Of a stretch of DNA of 5,752 nt, positions 1 through 5,752 are shown one piece after another. The position numbers and the translations under genes are program-made. How positions within the stretch are numbered: position 1 is the first letter of the stretch; each line of letters starts with the position of its first letter. The notes beneath the pieces were generated by a model. It was not told the origin of the DNA. It saw nothing but the letters and a program-made list of their open reading frames with translations, and did not search any database. The stretch comes from Caulobacteraceae bacterium UBA6225 (GTDB lineage Bacteria; Pseudomonadota; Alphaproteobacteria; Caulobacterales; Caulobacteraceae), in NCBI GenBank assembly GCA_002441055.1, contig DJWR01000135.1, positions 2,599-8,350 on the forward strand, given 5' to 3'.

Positions 1-2597
1 TCGGCGTCGATCACCGGCCCCACATCGGTAGCCGGATCGGCGGGATCGCCAAGGGTCAGGGCGTCCATGGCGCCGATCAGCCCTTCAATAAGGACCTCGG
101 CAGTCTCGGCCGGCAGAAACAGAACCCGCAGGGCCGAGCACCTTTGACCTGCGGAGCCGAACGCCGAGACGATGACATCATCGATCACCTGTTCACGCAG
201 GGCGGTGGTGTCGACAAACATGCCATTCAGCCCGCCGGTCTCGGCGATGAAGGGGATGATGGGGCCAGGTCGATCGGCCAGGGTCCTGTTGATCGTCCAG
301 GCGGTCTCCGTCCCCCCGGTGAAGGCCACGCCGTCACAGTCTGGGTGAGCGACCAGGGCGGCGCCCACCTCGGCGCCCGGACCGGGCAGAAGAGCCAGCA
401 GCTCCGGCGGCAGTCCAACGGCATAGAACAGCCGAACCGCTTCTGCGGCGACCAGCGGGCTCTGTTCGGCGGGCTTGGCCAACACGGCGTTACCGGCCGC
501 CAGGGCCGCGCAGACCTGACCGGTGAAGATCGCCAGGGGGAAGTTCCAAGGGCTGATGGCCACGAAGACGCCGCGGCCATGACGGCTGAGGCTGTTGGTC
601 TCCCCCACCGGCCCGGTCAGGATCTCTGGTGCGCCAAATCGCGTCTCCGCCAGATGGGCGTAGTAGCGGCAGAAGTCGGCCGCCTCGCGCACCTCGGCGA
701 TCCCGTCGGCCAGGGTCTTGCCCGCCTCCAGCGCGCAGAGCGCGATCAGACGGTCCCGTTCGGCCTCCAGGGCCTCGCCCATGGCCCGCAACACCGTGGC
801 CCGCGCCTCCCCGCCCAGGGCGTCCCACTGGGGCTGGGCCTTTTTTGCCGCAGCGAAGGCTGCGTCGATGTCGGCTGGGCTGGCGGCGATAACATGACCC
901 ACCAAGCGGCGATGATCGGCCGGGCTGTGGATCGGCTCGGGACCGCCAGAGCTCAGCAAACGTCCAGCGACCACGGGCCCGGCAGCGACCGGCCCCAGTC
1001 GCGCGGCGGCGGCGGTCAGGTCTTGGGCGATCATTCGGATAGTCAGGTCCGGGCCGTGGGAGTTGGCCCTGGCCGTCCCGTAGATATCAGCCGGCGCGGG
1101 GATCTTCGCGTGACGCCCGGGCCCTTGCCTTGCGATCTGGGCCAGGGGATCGGCCACCACCTGCTCAACCGGCACCCGCTCATCCAGCAGGGCGTGGACG
1201 AAGGAGGTGTTGGCCCCATTCTCCAGCAGCCGGCGCACCAGATAGGGCAGCAGGTCCTCATGCCCCCCCACGGGCGCATAGGCGCGCAGGCGCAAGGGCG
1301 CCTCAGCCTGCGCCGCCGCATAGAGGGCCTCGCCCATGCCATGCAGGCGCTGAAATTCCACCGGCGTTCCGGTCTGAGTGGCCATGTGTCGAACGGCCGC
1401 CAGGGAGTGGGCGTTGTGGGTCGCGAACTGGCCGTACAGGTGCGGCGACGCTGCAATCAGGGCCCTGGCGCAGACCAGATAGGACAGGTCCGTGGCCGCC
1501 TTGGTGGAATAGACCGGGTAGTCGGGCCGGCCGTTCACCTGGGCGCGTTTGATCTCAGTGTCCCAATAGGCCCCCTTGACCAGCCGGACCATCAATCGCC
1601 GGCCGCTGTCCTTCGCCAGTCGGCCCAGGGCTACGATCACCTCAGGCGCGCGCTTCTGATAGGCCTGCACCGCAAGGCCAAGGCCTCGCCAGTCGCCAAG
1701 TTCGGGCTCGCGGGCCAGCCGGTCCAGCAATTTCAGGGACAGGACCAGCCGGTCAGCCTCTTCGGCGTCCAGGGTCAGGTTCAGGTCGTGGCCGGCCGCC
1801 AGGACCGCCAGGCGTTTGACCCGCGGATAGAGCTCCTCCCAGACCCGCCGCTCCTGCGTCGCCTCATAGCGGGGCGACAGGGCCGACAACTTGACTGAGA
1901 CGCCGTGCCCGTCTTCCGGGCCCCGGCCGGCGTGGGCCTGGCCGACCACGGCGATCGCGTGGGCGTAGGCGGCCTCGTAACGAGCCGCGTCAGCGGCGGT
2001 GCGGGCCCCCTCCCCCAACATGTCGAAGGAACAGAGATAGCCCTCCGCCTTGGCCCGTTTCAGAGCCGCGTCGATATCCCGGCCAAGCACGAACTGCTCG
2101 CCCATGATCCTGACCGCCTGGGCCACCGCCGCGCGGATCACCGGCTCGCCCAGGCGCCCGCTCAGCCGTCGCAGGAAACCGCCGAGATCACGCCGGGCTT
2201 CTTCGTCCACCTCCACCAGACGTCCGGTAAGCATGAGGCCCCAGGTGGAGGCGTTGACGAACAGGCTGTCGGATTTGCCCAGATGGGCCGCCCAATCGGC
2301 GCTGCCGATCCGCTCGGCGATTAGGCGGTCGCGGCTTTCGTCATCGGGGGTGCGCAGCAGGGCTTCGGCCAGACACATCAGGGCCAGACCCTCGCGGGTG
2401 CCGAGACTGAATTCCTGGAGGAAGCTCTCCACCACCCCCTGGCGGTCACCCCGCCCTCGGGCGCCGCGCACCAGGGATTCGGCCTGGCCGCGGATCATGG
2501 CCTGCGCCTCAGCGTCAAAGGGCGGCGTCTTCAGGAGGGCGGCCACCGCCTCGGTTTCATCCTGATACTTGGCCGCGTCCAGTCGGTCCCAGTCCAT
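1..2597 (-). CDS. putA: Bifunctional proline dehydrogenase / L-glutamate gamma-semialdehyde dehydrogenase PutA (C-terminus beyond window)
   Basis: PutA oxidises proline with FAD to pyrroline-5-carboxylate, then oxidises the hydrolysed semialdehyde with NAD+ to glutamate; PutA proteins are peripherally membrane-associated and channel the intermediate. The frame is open for 865 residues from ATG at 2597, which has a strong GGGAGG 5 nt upstream, and runs off the left edge. Visible order: helical N-terminal part (about 1-150); FAD proline dehydrogenase barrel (about 180-470) with SFDMLGEGA near 190, VKLSALSPRYE 235-245, DAEEADRL at 277, VQAYQKR near 311, RLVKGAYWD at 338 and the substrate-binding arginine pair R455-R456 in YLVRRLLENGA; then the aldehyde dehydrogenase domain with SPWN ending at N685, K708 in AKPAEQ, FTGGT near 759, general base E786 in ETGG and catalytic C820 in SAGQRCSA. 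Residues 1-45 do not resemble the ribbon-helix-helix DNA-binding domain of E. coli PutA, so this is the non-repressor form. Family members of this short class have about 1000 residues, so roughly 150 residues are missing. No internal break. Confidence 0.97.
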   Translation of the reverse strand, partial: MDWDRLDAAKYQDETEAVAALLKTPPFDAEAQAMIRGQAESLVRGARGRGDRQGVVESFLQEFSLGTREGLALMCLAEALLRTPDDESRDRLIAERIGSADWAAHLGKSDSLFVNASTWGLMLTGRLVEVDEEARRDLGGFLRRLSGRLGEPVIRAAVAQAVRIMGEQFVLGRDIDAALKRAKAEGYLCSFDMLGEGARTAADAARYEAAYAHAIAVVGQAHAGRGPEDGHGVSVKLSALSPRYEATQERRVWEELYPRVKRLAVLAAGHDLNLTLDAEEADRLVLSLKLLDRLAREPELGDWRGLGLAVQAYQKRAPEVIVALGRLAKDSGRRLMVRLVKGAYWDTEIKRAQVNGRPDYPVYSTKAATDLSYLVCARALIAASPHLYGQFATHNAHSLAAVRHMATQTGTPVEFQRLHGMGEALYAAAQAEAPLRLRAYAPVGGHEDLLPYLVRRLLENGANTSFVHALLDERVPVEQVVADPLAQIARQGPGRHAKIPAPADIYGTARANSHGPDLTIRMIAQDLTAAAARLGPVAAGPVVAGRLLSSGGPEPIHSPADHRRLVGHVIAASPADIDAAFAAAKKAQPQWDALGGEARATVLRAMGEALEAERDRLIALCALEAGKTLADGIAEVREAADFCRYYAHLAETRFGAPEILTGPVGETNSLSRHGRGVFVAISPWNFPLAIFTGQVCAALAAGNAVLAKPAEQSPLVAAEAVRLFYAVGLPPELLALLPGPGAEVGAALVAHPDCDGVAFTGGTETAWTINRTLADRPGPIIPFIAETGGLNGMFVDTTALREQVIDDVIVSAFGSAGQRCSALRVLFLPAETAEVLIEGLIGAMDALTLGDPADPATDVGPVIDA

Positions 2598-2687
2598 CGC
2601 AACCTCCCAAAGGCTTCAGTTCGATGTAGCCGCCGCAAACCCGAATGTGCTTCGTATGTGAGAACTCTTGGCCGAAGAATACACCGA
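2598..2687. promoter_or_regulatory. Divergent putA-putR regulatory region
   Basis: These 90 bp separate the divergent start codons and must hold both promoters. CTTCG at 2650-2654 and CGAAG at 2673-2677 form an inverted repeat with centres 23 bp apart. CCGAATG occurs twice in direct orientation, at 2641-2647 and at 2684-2690 (the second copy overlaps the putR start codon), 43 bp apart, close to four helical turns. Phased short repeats are typical of sites bound by Lrp-family oligomers, and Lrp-type PutR of Rhodobacter and Agrobacterium is known to activate the divergent putA when proline is present. That these particular repeats are the operator is my inference. No convincing -35/-10 pair could be assigned. 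Confidence 0.55.
2603..2608 (-). promoter_or_regulatory. Ribosome binding site of putA
   Basis: On the minus strand GGGAGG lies 5 nt before the ATG at 2597. It is the strongest Shine-Dalgarno match in the window and fixes the putA start, excluding a longer N-terminus with an added DNA-binding domain. Confidence 0.8.
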
Positions 2688-3161
2688 ATGACGGGTCATA
2701 TAACGAAGCTTGATGAGACCGATCTACGCCTTCTGCGGCTGCTGCAGGCCGATGGGCGGATCACCAACCAGGCCCTGGCCGCCCGCTGCAACCTGTCGCC
2801 TGCGGCCTGTCATGAGCGCGTCCGGCGCCTGAAGGCGGCCGGCGTGATCCAGGGCTACGCCGCCCTGCTGGACCCTAAGGCCATCGACCGGGGCCTGCTC
2901 ATCTTTGTGGAGGTCCAGCTCGATCGCACCACAGGGGACCTGTTCGCCGAATTCGCCGCCGCCGCCCGCGCGACGCCGGAGATTCTAGAGTGTCACATGG
3001 TCGCTGGCGGCTTCGACTATCTCATCAAGGCGCGGCTGGCAGACATGGCCGCCTATCGCGCCTTTCTGGGGGAAATCCTGGTGCAGATGCCAGGCGTCCG
3101 GGAAACCCGGACCTATGCTGTCCTTGAAGAGGTCAAGAACACGGTGCGGCTGCCGCTCTGA
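2688..3161 (+). CDS. putR: Lrp/AsnC-family transcriptional regulator, probable proline-responsive activator PutR
   Basis: A 157-residue protein with the standard Lrp/AsnC layout. The N-terminal winged helix-turn-helix (about residues 8-55) contains LDETDLRLLRLLQADGR, then the recognition-helix region LSPAACHERVRRLKAAGVI. The C-terminal RAM effector-binding/oligomerisation domain (about 68-146) carries the glycine-rich turn VAGGFDYL near 105-112. Divergent orientation from putA is the arrangement known for alphaproteobacterial putR, which encodes a proline-dependent activator of putA and often also a self-regulator; the name rests on family plus location. I chose ATG 2688, which has GAAGAA 8 nt upstream and leaves the usual short lead before the LDE motif. 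An in-frame GTG at 2658 would add ten residues (MRTLGRRIHR) but has no ribosome binding site and would overlap the inverted repeat. The stop is only 6 bp from the stop of the convergent gene. Confidence 0.88.
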   Translation: MTGHITKLDETDLRLLRLLQADGRITNQALAARCNLSPAACHERVRRLKAAGVIQGYAALLDPKAIDRGLLIFVEVQLDRTTGDLFAEFAAAARATPEILECHMVAGGFDYLIKARLADMAAYRAFLGEILVQMPGVRETRTYAVLEEVKNTVRLPL

Positions 3162-3167
3162 GGGTCT

Positions 3168-3644
3168 TCAGTTGGAGGACTGGATGGCGTGACGCTCCCG
3201 AACCTTCCGCAGGCCATCCAACACCGGCTCCGCCACCCCGTCAGCGCCGGGGGGCAGATTGCGCAACAGCCGCAGGGCCTGAATATGAACCTGCACCCCA
3301 TCGCGATCCCACCGGCCAGTGGTCGATAGCCGGTCCAGCAGGTCACAAAGGCTGTGGGCGGCATTCTCCAGGGCGTCGAGGCCGCACAGGCTGGGCAGGC
3401 CGATCAGGCTGACGGCCACGCCGTAGTGTTCGGCGATCAGGTCGCCGTCGAAGCGGTCCCCATACCGGGCGAAGATCTTGTCCATAGCGGCCAGGCCAGC
3501 ATCGAGTTGAACCCATCCGGCCTCCTGTAGGCCTTCCAGATTGGTCTCGGCCCGCTGAACCGCCTCGGCGACCGTGGTCCCCCCTGGCTTTCGCAGCATG
3601 GTGGCCAGGGCGTATTTCGGACGATGGATACGAACCGAGCTCAC
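3168..3644 (-). CDS. CheE-like small helical protein, possible phosphotransfer/chemotaxis accessory protein
   Basis: A 158-residue protein, probably cytoplasmic, with no signal peptide or membrane segment. It starts VRIHRPKYALATMLRKPGGT and appears mostly helical; residues 22-60 and 88-128 look like amphipathic helices. The KPGG-T-EAV-A start recalls, from memory and not from a search, the CheE proteins encoded next to a CheY-like gene in the Caulobacter chemotaxis cluster. Residues 95-106 (AAHSLCDLLDRL) contain AHSL, resembling the AHxLKG of histidine phosphotransfer domains, with H97 as the would-be phosphorylated residue; the usual K and G that follow are replaced by C and D, so function is uncertain. 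The start is GTG at 3644 and overlaps the TGA of the upstream receiver gene as GTGA (4 bp), implying translational coupling and a joint role. A weak AAAGG lies upstream. No terminator was seen after the stop, which lies 6 bp from the convergent putR stop. Coding status is firm, function is not. Confidence 0.8.
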   Translation of the reverse strand: MSSVRIHRPKYALATMLRKPGGTTVAEAVQRAETNLEGLQEAGWVQLDAGLAAMDKIFARYGDRFDGDLIAEHYGVAVSLIGLPSLCGLDALENAAHSLCDLLDRLSTTGRWDRDGVQVHIQALRLLRNLPPGADGVAEPVLDGLRKVRERHAIQSSN

Positions 3645-4240
3645 AGGGCGACCTTTCGGGTGGAAAACAGACCATCGACCTGGTCCTGGCTCAGGTTTGG
3701 CTCCTGGGCGTCGCCGACCTCGGGGGGGAGGTCGTCGCGACGACGGGGCACCCCGTTGGGCGGTCCCTCATTCTTGTGCCGGCGATCTGGCCCCGCATAG
3801 GCGTCGCATTCGATGAAGGGCCGGCTTTCCCGGGCGATCCACAGAATCCGCTCCAGCATGACCACCGGGGTCAGGGGCTTTTTGACGATGTAGTGGGCGC
3901 CGCAGTCGCGGGCCTTCTGCACCATGGACACCGGGGTGTGCGCGGCGGTCACCACCACCGGCGCAAAGGCGTTGGGCTCACCGCCATCCGTGCGCAGCCA
4001 GGACACGAATTCATAGCCTTCGCCAGCTGGCGAGAGCGCATCGGCGATGATCAGATCGATGGTGTTGCGCTTAACCACATCCTTGGCCTCGTCGACCGTC
4101 TGGCAGCGATGCAGGTACTTGGCGCCCAGGCCGGTGACGATCTGGACCAAAATGTCCATGCCCATGCCGTTGCCATCCAGCATGAGAATGGTGGCCTTCT
4201 CCAGATTGAAGCGACCCTTGGATGTAGCTTCGAGGGCCAT
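3641..4240 (-). CDS. CheY-like receiver-domain protein with arginine-rich tail and FliM-like C-terminal peptide
   Basis: A 199-residue protein with one response-regulator receiver domain (about residues 14-138) and no DNA-binding or enzymatic output domain. The phospho-acceptor is D67 in LIIAD, the switch threonine is T98 in VVVTAAH, and the conserved lysine is K121 in IVKKP. The usual acidic pair of the pocket (DD) is D22-G23, so metal binding may be altered. The tail has an arginine-rich block (AGPDRR at 149-154, PRRRDD at 165-170, with GPP between) and then NLSQDQVDGLFS at 182-193, close to the CheY-binding peptide of FliM (LSQxEIDALL). Short receivers with arginine-rich segments include the c-di-GMP-binding Cle proteins of Caulobacter, which act at the flagellar motor; assignment to them is inference. 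The start is ATG 4240 with GGAG 6 nt upstream; the longer TTG start at 4360 adds an unlike-family extension. It is translationally coupled to the gene downstream. Confidence 0.88.
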   Translation of the reverse strand: MALEATSKGRFNLEKATILMLDGNGMGMDILVQIVTGLGAKYLHRCQTVDEAKDVVKRNTIDLIIADALSPAGEGYEFVSWLRTDGGEPNAFAPVVVTAAHTPVSMVQKARDCGAHYIVKKPLTPVVMLERILWIARESRPFIECDAYAGPDRRHKNEGPPNGVPRRRDDLPPEVGDAQEPNLSQDQVDGLFSTRKVAL

Positions 4241-4246
4241 ACGGCG

Positions 4247-4250
4247 CTCC
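4247..4250 (-). promoter_or_regulatory. Ribosome binding site deciding the receiver gene start
   Basis: GGAG on the minus strand lies 6 nt before ATG 4240. It supports this start over the in-frame TTG at 4360, which lies inside the intergenic inverted repeat. Confidence 0.6.
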
Positions 4251-4339
4251 AGTGGGCAATGCCGGTCGGCTACGACTGTGGCCGCAAGGCGGGACCGACG
4301 CTCTGTCCCAAGCTTTAGCAAAGACTGGCAGCCCTTAAG

Positions 4340-4381
4340 AAAGCCTTGCGCAACACCCAACCCGTTCTGGGTAAAGGCTTT
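4340..4381. repeat. Nested inverted repeat (candidate hairpin)
   Basis: The outer arms AAAGCCTT (4340-4347) and AAGGCTTT (4374-4381) are perfect 8-bp complements. Inside them ACCCA (4355-4359) and TGGGT (4368-4372) form a second stem around an 8-nt loop. The right arm ends in TTTT on the plus strand. It lies 100 bp upstream of the receiver start, so it could be a hairpin in that gene's leader, a terminator-like element or a protein-binding site. Which of these is undetermined. Confidence 0.5.
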
Positions 4382-4429
4382 TGAAGTCGTGCGTCAGGCA
4401 GCCACGCGCCAGAATGTCGCACCCATCCA

Positions 4430-4443
4430 TTTTCCCAGGAAAA
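4430..4443. repeat. Short palindrome TTTTCC-CA-GGAAAA, candidate operator
   Basis: Two perfect 6-bp arms flank a 2-bp centre in otherwise GC-rich DNA, near the middle of the divergent intergenic region. The size suits a dimeric DNA-binding protein, and the spacer is too short for an RNA hairpin. The binding factor is unknown. Confidence 0.35.
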
Positions 4444-4631
4444 GAAGGTCCAACGCCGCCTGAGCACGCCGCTGCGTCAACCGAAGTAACGCTTTCTTCA
4501 ACGGTAAAGCCTGATCTCCAGACAGAGTTAATGGACGTGCTCCGGGCTGCGGCCCGCAAACGTCTCTCCGAGGCTGGCGTATCAGGCCGAAACCTCTCGC
4601 CCTGCCGCAGGCGGCGCGACCGAAGACTGGG

Positions 4632-5752
4632 ATGGCTGACGTGTCGTTCAACGACTGGAAAATTTCCCGCAAACTGGCGGCAGGCTTTGCGCTCATGGTG
4701 GTGGTGATCGCCGCCACCGGAGGCATCACCTTCTACAATATGGGCCAGTTGACCAAGGCGCGCTCGGCCTATTCCGGGGCGCAGGACGCCCTGGCCTCCG
4801 TGGCCCAGGCCAACTTCCTTCTGGCCCGCCAGGAAAACAGCCTCCGAGGCTATCTGATCACCCTCGACCCCTACTATCTGGAGCGCGCGGCCGCGCACCG
4901 GGATAACTTCGGCAAGGCCCTGGACACCCTTCGGGGCCAGGTGGCTGAGAACCCCGAGGCGCTGAAGAATGTCGACCTCGCCAAGACCGCCGCCAGTGAC
5001 TGGTATGTGCAGGTCGTCGATGGCGCCGCCGCCCTGGCCGCCAACCCCCTGACCTATCAGGAAGCCACCGACATGATTGGCTCCAGCGGCATCGCCGATG
5101 GGCTGATGGCCAAGGTCGAAGAGCCCCTGGAAGCCGTCTACAACTACGAAAATGAACGCACGACGACGCTGCAGAAGCGCCTGGCCACCATCAATCAGCA
5201 GACCACCCTGCTGATCTCCGGCGCCCTGCTGCTGGCCACCCTGGCCGCCATCGGCATCGGCTGGCTGCTGTCCCGAATGATCGGCGCCCCCATCGTGGCC
5301 ATGACGTCAGCCATGCGTCGCCTGGCCGAGGGCGATTCCTCCGTCGAAGTTCCGGCCTGCGGCCGCAAGGACGAGGTCGGCGAGATGGCCGAGGCCGTCC
5401 AGGTGTTCAAGGACGCGGCCATAGAAAAGGCCCGCCTGGAAAGCCAGACCGACGAACAGCGTCGCCAGACTGAAGCCGAGCGCGCCCGCAATGAGGCTGA
5501 ACGCGCCGCCACCGCCCAGGAGCAGGCCAAGGTTGTCGCCGGCCTGGCCTCTGGCCTGGATCACCTGGCCCGCGGCGACCTGACCTTCCGCATCTCCGAG
5601 CCCTTCCCGGGCGACTATGTGAAGCTGCGCGACGACTTCAATGCGGCCATCAGCCAGCTGCAGGAAGCCATGTTGGTCGTGGCCACCAACGTCCGGGCCA
5701 TGCGCTCGGGCGCCGGCGAAATCAGCCAGGCGGCCGACGACCTGTCGCGCCG
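4632..5752 (+). CDS. Methyl-accepting chemotaxis protein with CHASE3-like sensor and two HAMP domains (C-terminus beyond window)
   Basis: Transmembrane chemoreceptor; 373 residues are visible. A short cytoplasmic start (MADVSFNDWKISRKLAAGF) leads into membrane segment 1 (about 18-36). The periplasmic domain (about 37-190) is mostly helical and contains ENSLRGYLITLDPYYLE (68-84), the pattern typical of CHASE3-type four-helix sensor domains. Segment 2 is at about 192-213 (LLISGALLLATLAAIGIGWL). A first HAMP domain follows (about 214-266, with DEVGEMAEAVQVFKD), then a charged coiled coil rich in E, R, Q and A (about 265-300), then a second HAMP-like domain (about 305-347, LARGDLTFRI then DFNAAISQLQ). 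The window ends before the methylation helices and CheA/CheW-contacting tip, so the MCP call rests on this N-terminal architecture; a CHASE3-HAMP histidine kinase is less likely because of the double HAMP. The ligand is unknown. ATG 4632 has only a weak purine stretch upstream, and no in-frame ATG or GTG was seen in the roughly 100 bp before it. It is divergent from the receiver gene. Confidence 0.88.
   Translation, partial: MADVSFNDWKISRKLAAGFALMVVVIAATGGITFYNMGQLTKARSAYSGAQDALASVAQANFLLARQENSLRGYLITLDPYYLERAAAHRDNFGKALDTLRGQVAENPEALKNVDLAKTAASDWYVQVVDGAAALAANPLTYQEATDMIGSSGIADGLMAKVEEPLEAVYNYENERTTTLQKRLATINQQTTLLISGALLLATLAAIGIGWLLSRMIGAPIVAMTSAMRRLAEGDSSVEVPACGRKDEVGEMAEAVQVFKDAAIEKARLESQTDEQRRQTEAERARNEAERAATAQEQAKVVAGLASGLDHLARGDLTFRISEPFPGDYVKLRDDFNAAISQLQEAMLVVATNVRAMRSGAGEISQAADDLSR

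Larger units (their letters stand above)
4241..4631. other. 391-bp divergent intergenic region between the receiver gene and the mcp
   Basis: This is the only long stretch without a credible gene. It is locally more A+T-rich than the flanking genes (clearest from about 4310 to 4535), as expected for promoters reading both ways. It holds a nested inverted repeat at 4340-4381, a short palindrome at 4430-4443 and a 5-bp TCAAC direct repeat at 4477-4481 and 4498-4502 (two helical turns apart). Open frames crossing it do not look like proteins: they are rich in Arg, Ser and Pro, lack ribosome binding sites and run into the mcp in the wrong frame. I found no convincing sigma-54 (GG-N10-GC with flanking consensus) or full TTAA-N7-TTAA CtrA site. 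Confidence 0.6.

Noticed and set aside
144..1898. A 584-codon open frame on the plus strand, with a similar one at 1905-2324
   Set aside because: It lies exactly antisense to putA, whose minus-strand translation shows uninterrupted family motifs. The plus-strand product is a low-complexity Gly/Arg/Gln-rich sequence with no recognisable motif, a usual by-product of GC-rich codon use.
3158..3171. CTGA...TCAG inverted repeat between the convergent genes, as a possible terminator
   Set aside because: The stem is only 4 bp, is created by the two opposing TGA stop codons and has no T run.
3776..4463. Plus-strand open frames opposite the receiver gene
   Set aside because: They are antisense to a clear receiver domain, show no domain-like pattern and have no ribosome binding site.
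4527..4531. GTTAA as a CtrA half-site upstream of the mcp
   Set aside because: There is no second TTAA at the required 7-bp spacing, and the flanking bases do not fit the TTAACCAT half-site.
4544..4557. GG-N10-GC spacing suggesting a sigma-54 promoter for the mcp
   Set aside because: Apart from the two dinucleotides it matches little of the TGGCAC/TTGCW consensus, and such spacing is common by chance in GC-rich DNA.
4381..4707. A plus-strand 108-codon frame upstream of the mcp, possibly a small gene
   Set aside because: It starts with TTG, the internal ATG at 4413 has no ribosome binding site, and the frame runs 76 bp into the mcp and ends in Arg/Trp-rich sequence. It is more likely promoter DNA.
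4335..4898. A 187-codon minus-strand open frame across the intergenic region and the mcp start
   Set aside because: More than a third overlaps the mcp N-terminus in antisense. The product has a His run and Arg-rich stretches but no recognisable family.

Overview
The window reads as chromosomal DNA of a high-GC alphaproteobacterium, most probably in or near the Caulobacteraceae (Caulobacter/Phenylobacterium type). I infer this from the strong G/C preference at third codon positions, the divergent putA/Lrp-type regulator pair, the small receiver protein with an arginine-rich GPDRR tail, and an MCP with a HAMP-linker-HAMP arrangement. No RNA gene, insertion sequence, CRISPR array or phage gene was seen.

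Layout. (1) Positions 1-2597, minus strand: the N-terminal 865 residues of PutA, the bifunctional proline dehydrogenase/pyrroline-5-carboxylate dehydrogenase; its C-terminus lies beyond the left edge. (2) 2598-2687: a 90-bp divergent regulatory region. (3) 2688-3161, plus strand: an Lrp/AsnC-family regulator, very probably PutR. (4) 3168-3644 and 3641-4240, minus strand: a translationally coupled pair, convergent with putR across only 6 bp. The upstream gene encodes a receiver-domain protein with a long C-terminal tail; the downstream gene encodes a 158-residue helical protein resembling CheE-type chemotaxis accessory proteins. (5) 4241-4631: a 391-bp divergent intergenic region with two inverted repeats. 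(6) 4632-5752, plus strand: the first 373 residues of a methyl-accepting chemotaxis protein with two membrane segments, a CHASE3-like periplasmic domain and two HAMP domains. It leaves the window before its methylation and signalling region.

How the genes may work together. PutA oxidises proline to glutamate. It lacks the N-terminal ribbon-helix-helix domain that makes enterobacterial PutA its own repressor, so control by the divergent Lrp-type PutR is the natural reading. The second half of the window is a chemosensory/motility module: a transmembrane receptor divergent from a receiver plus its coupled partner. The receiver ends in an arginine-rich stretch and then a short peptide that looks like the CheY-binding sequence at the N-terminus of the flagellar switch protein FliM. 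I consider this the most interesting feature here.
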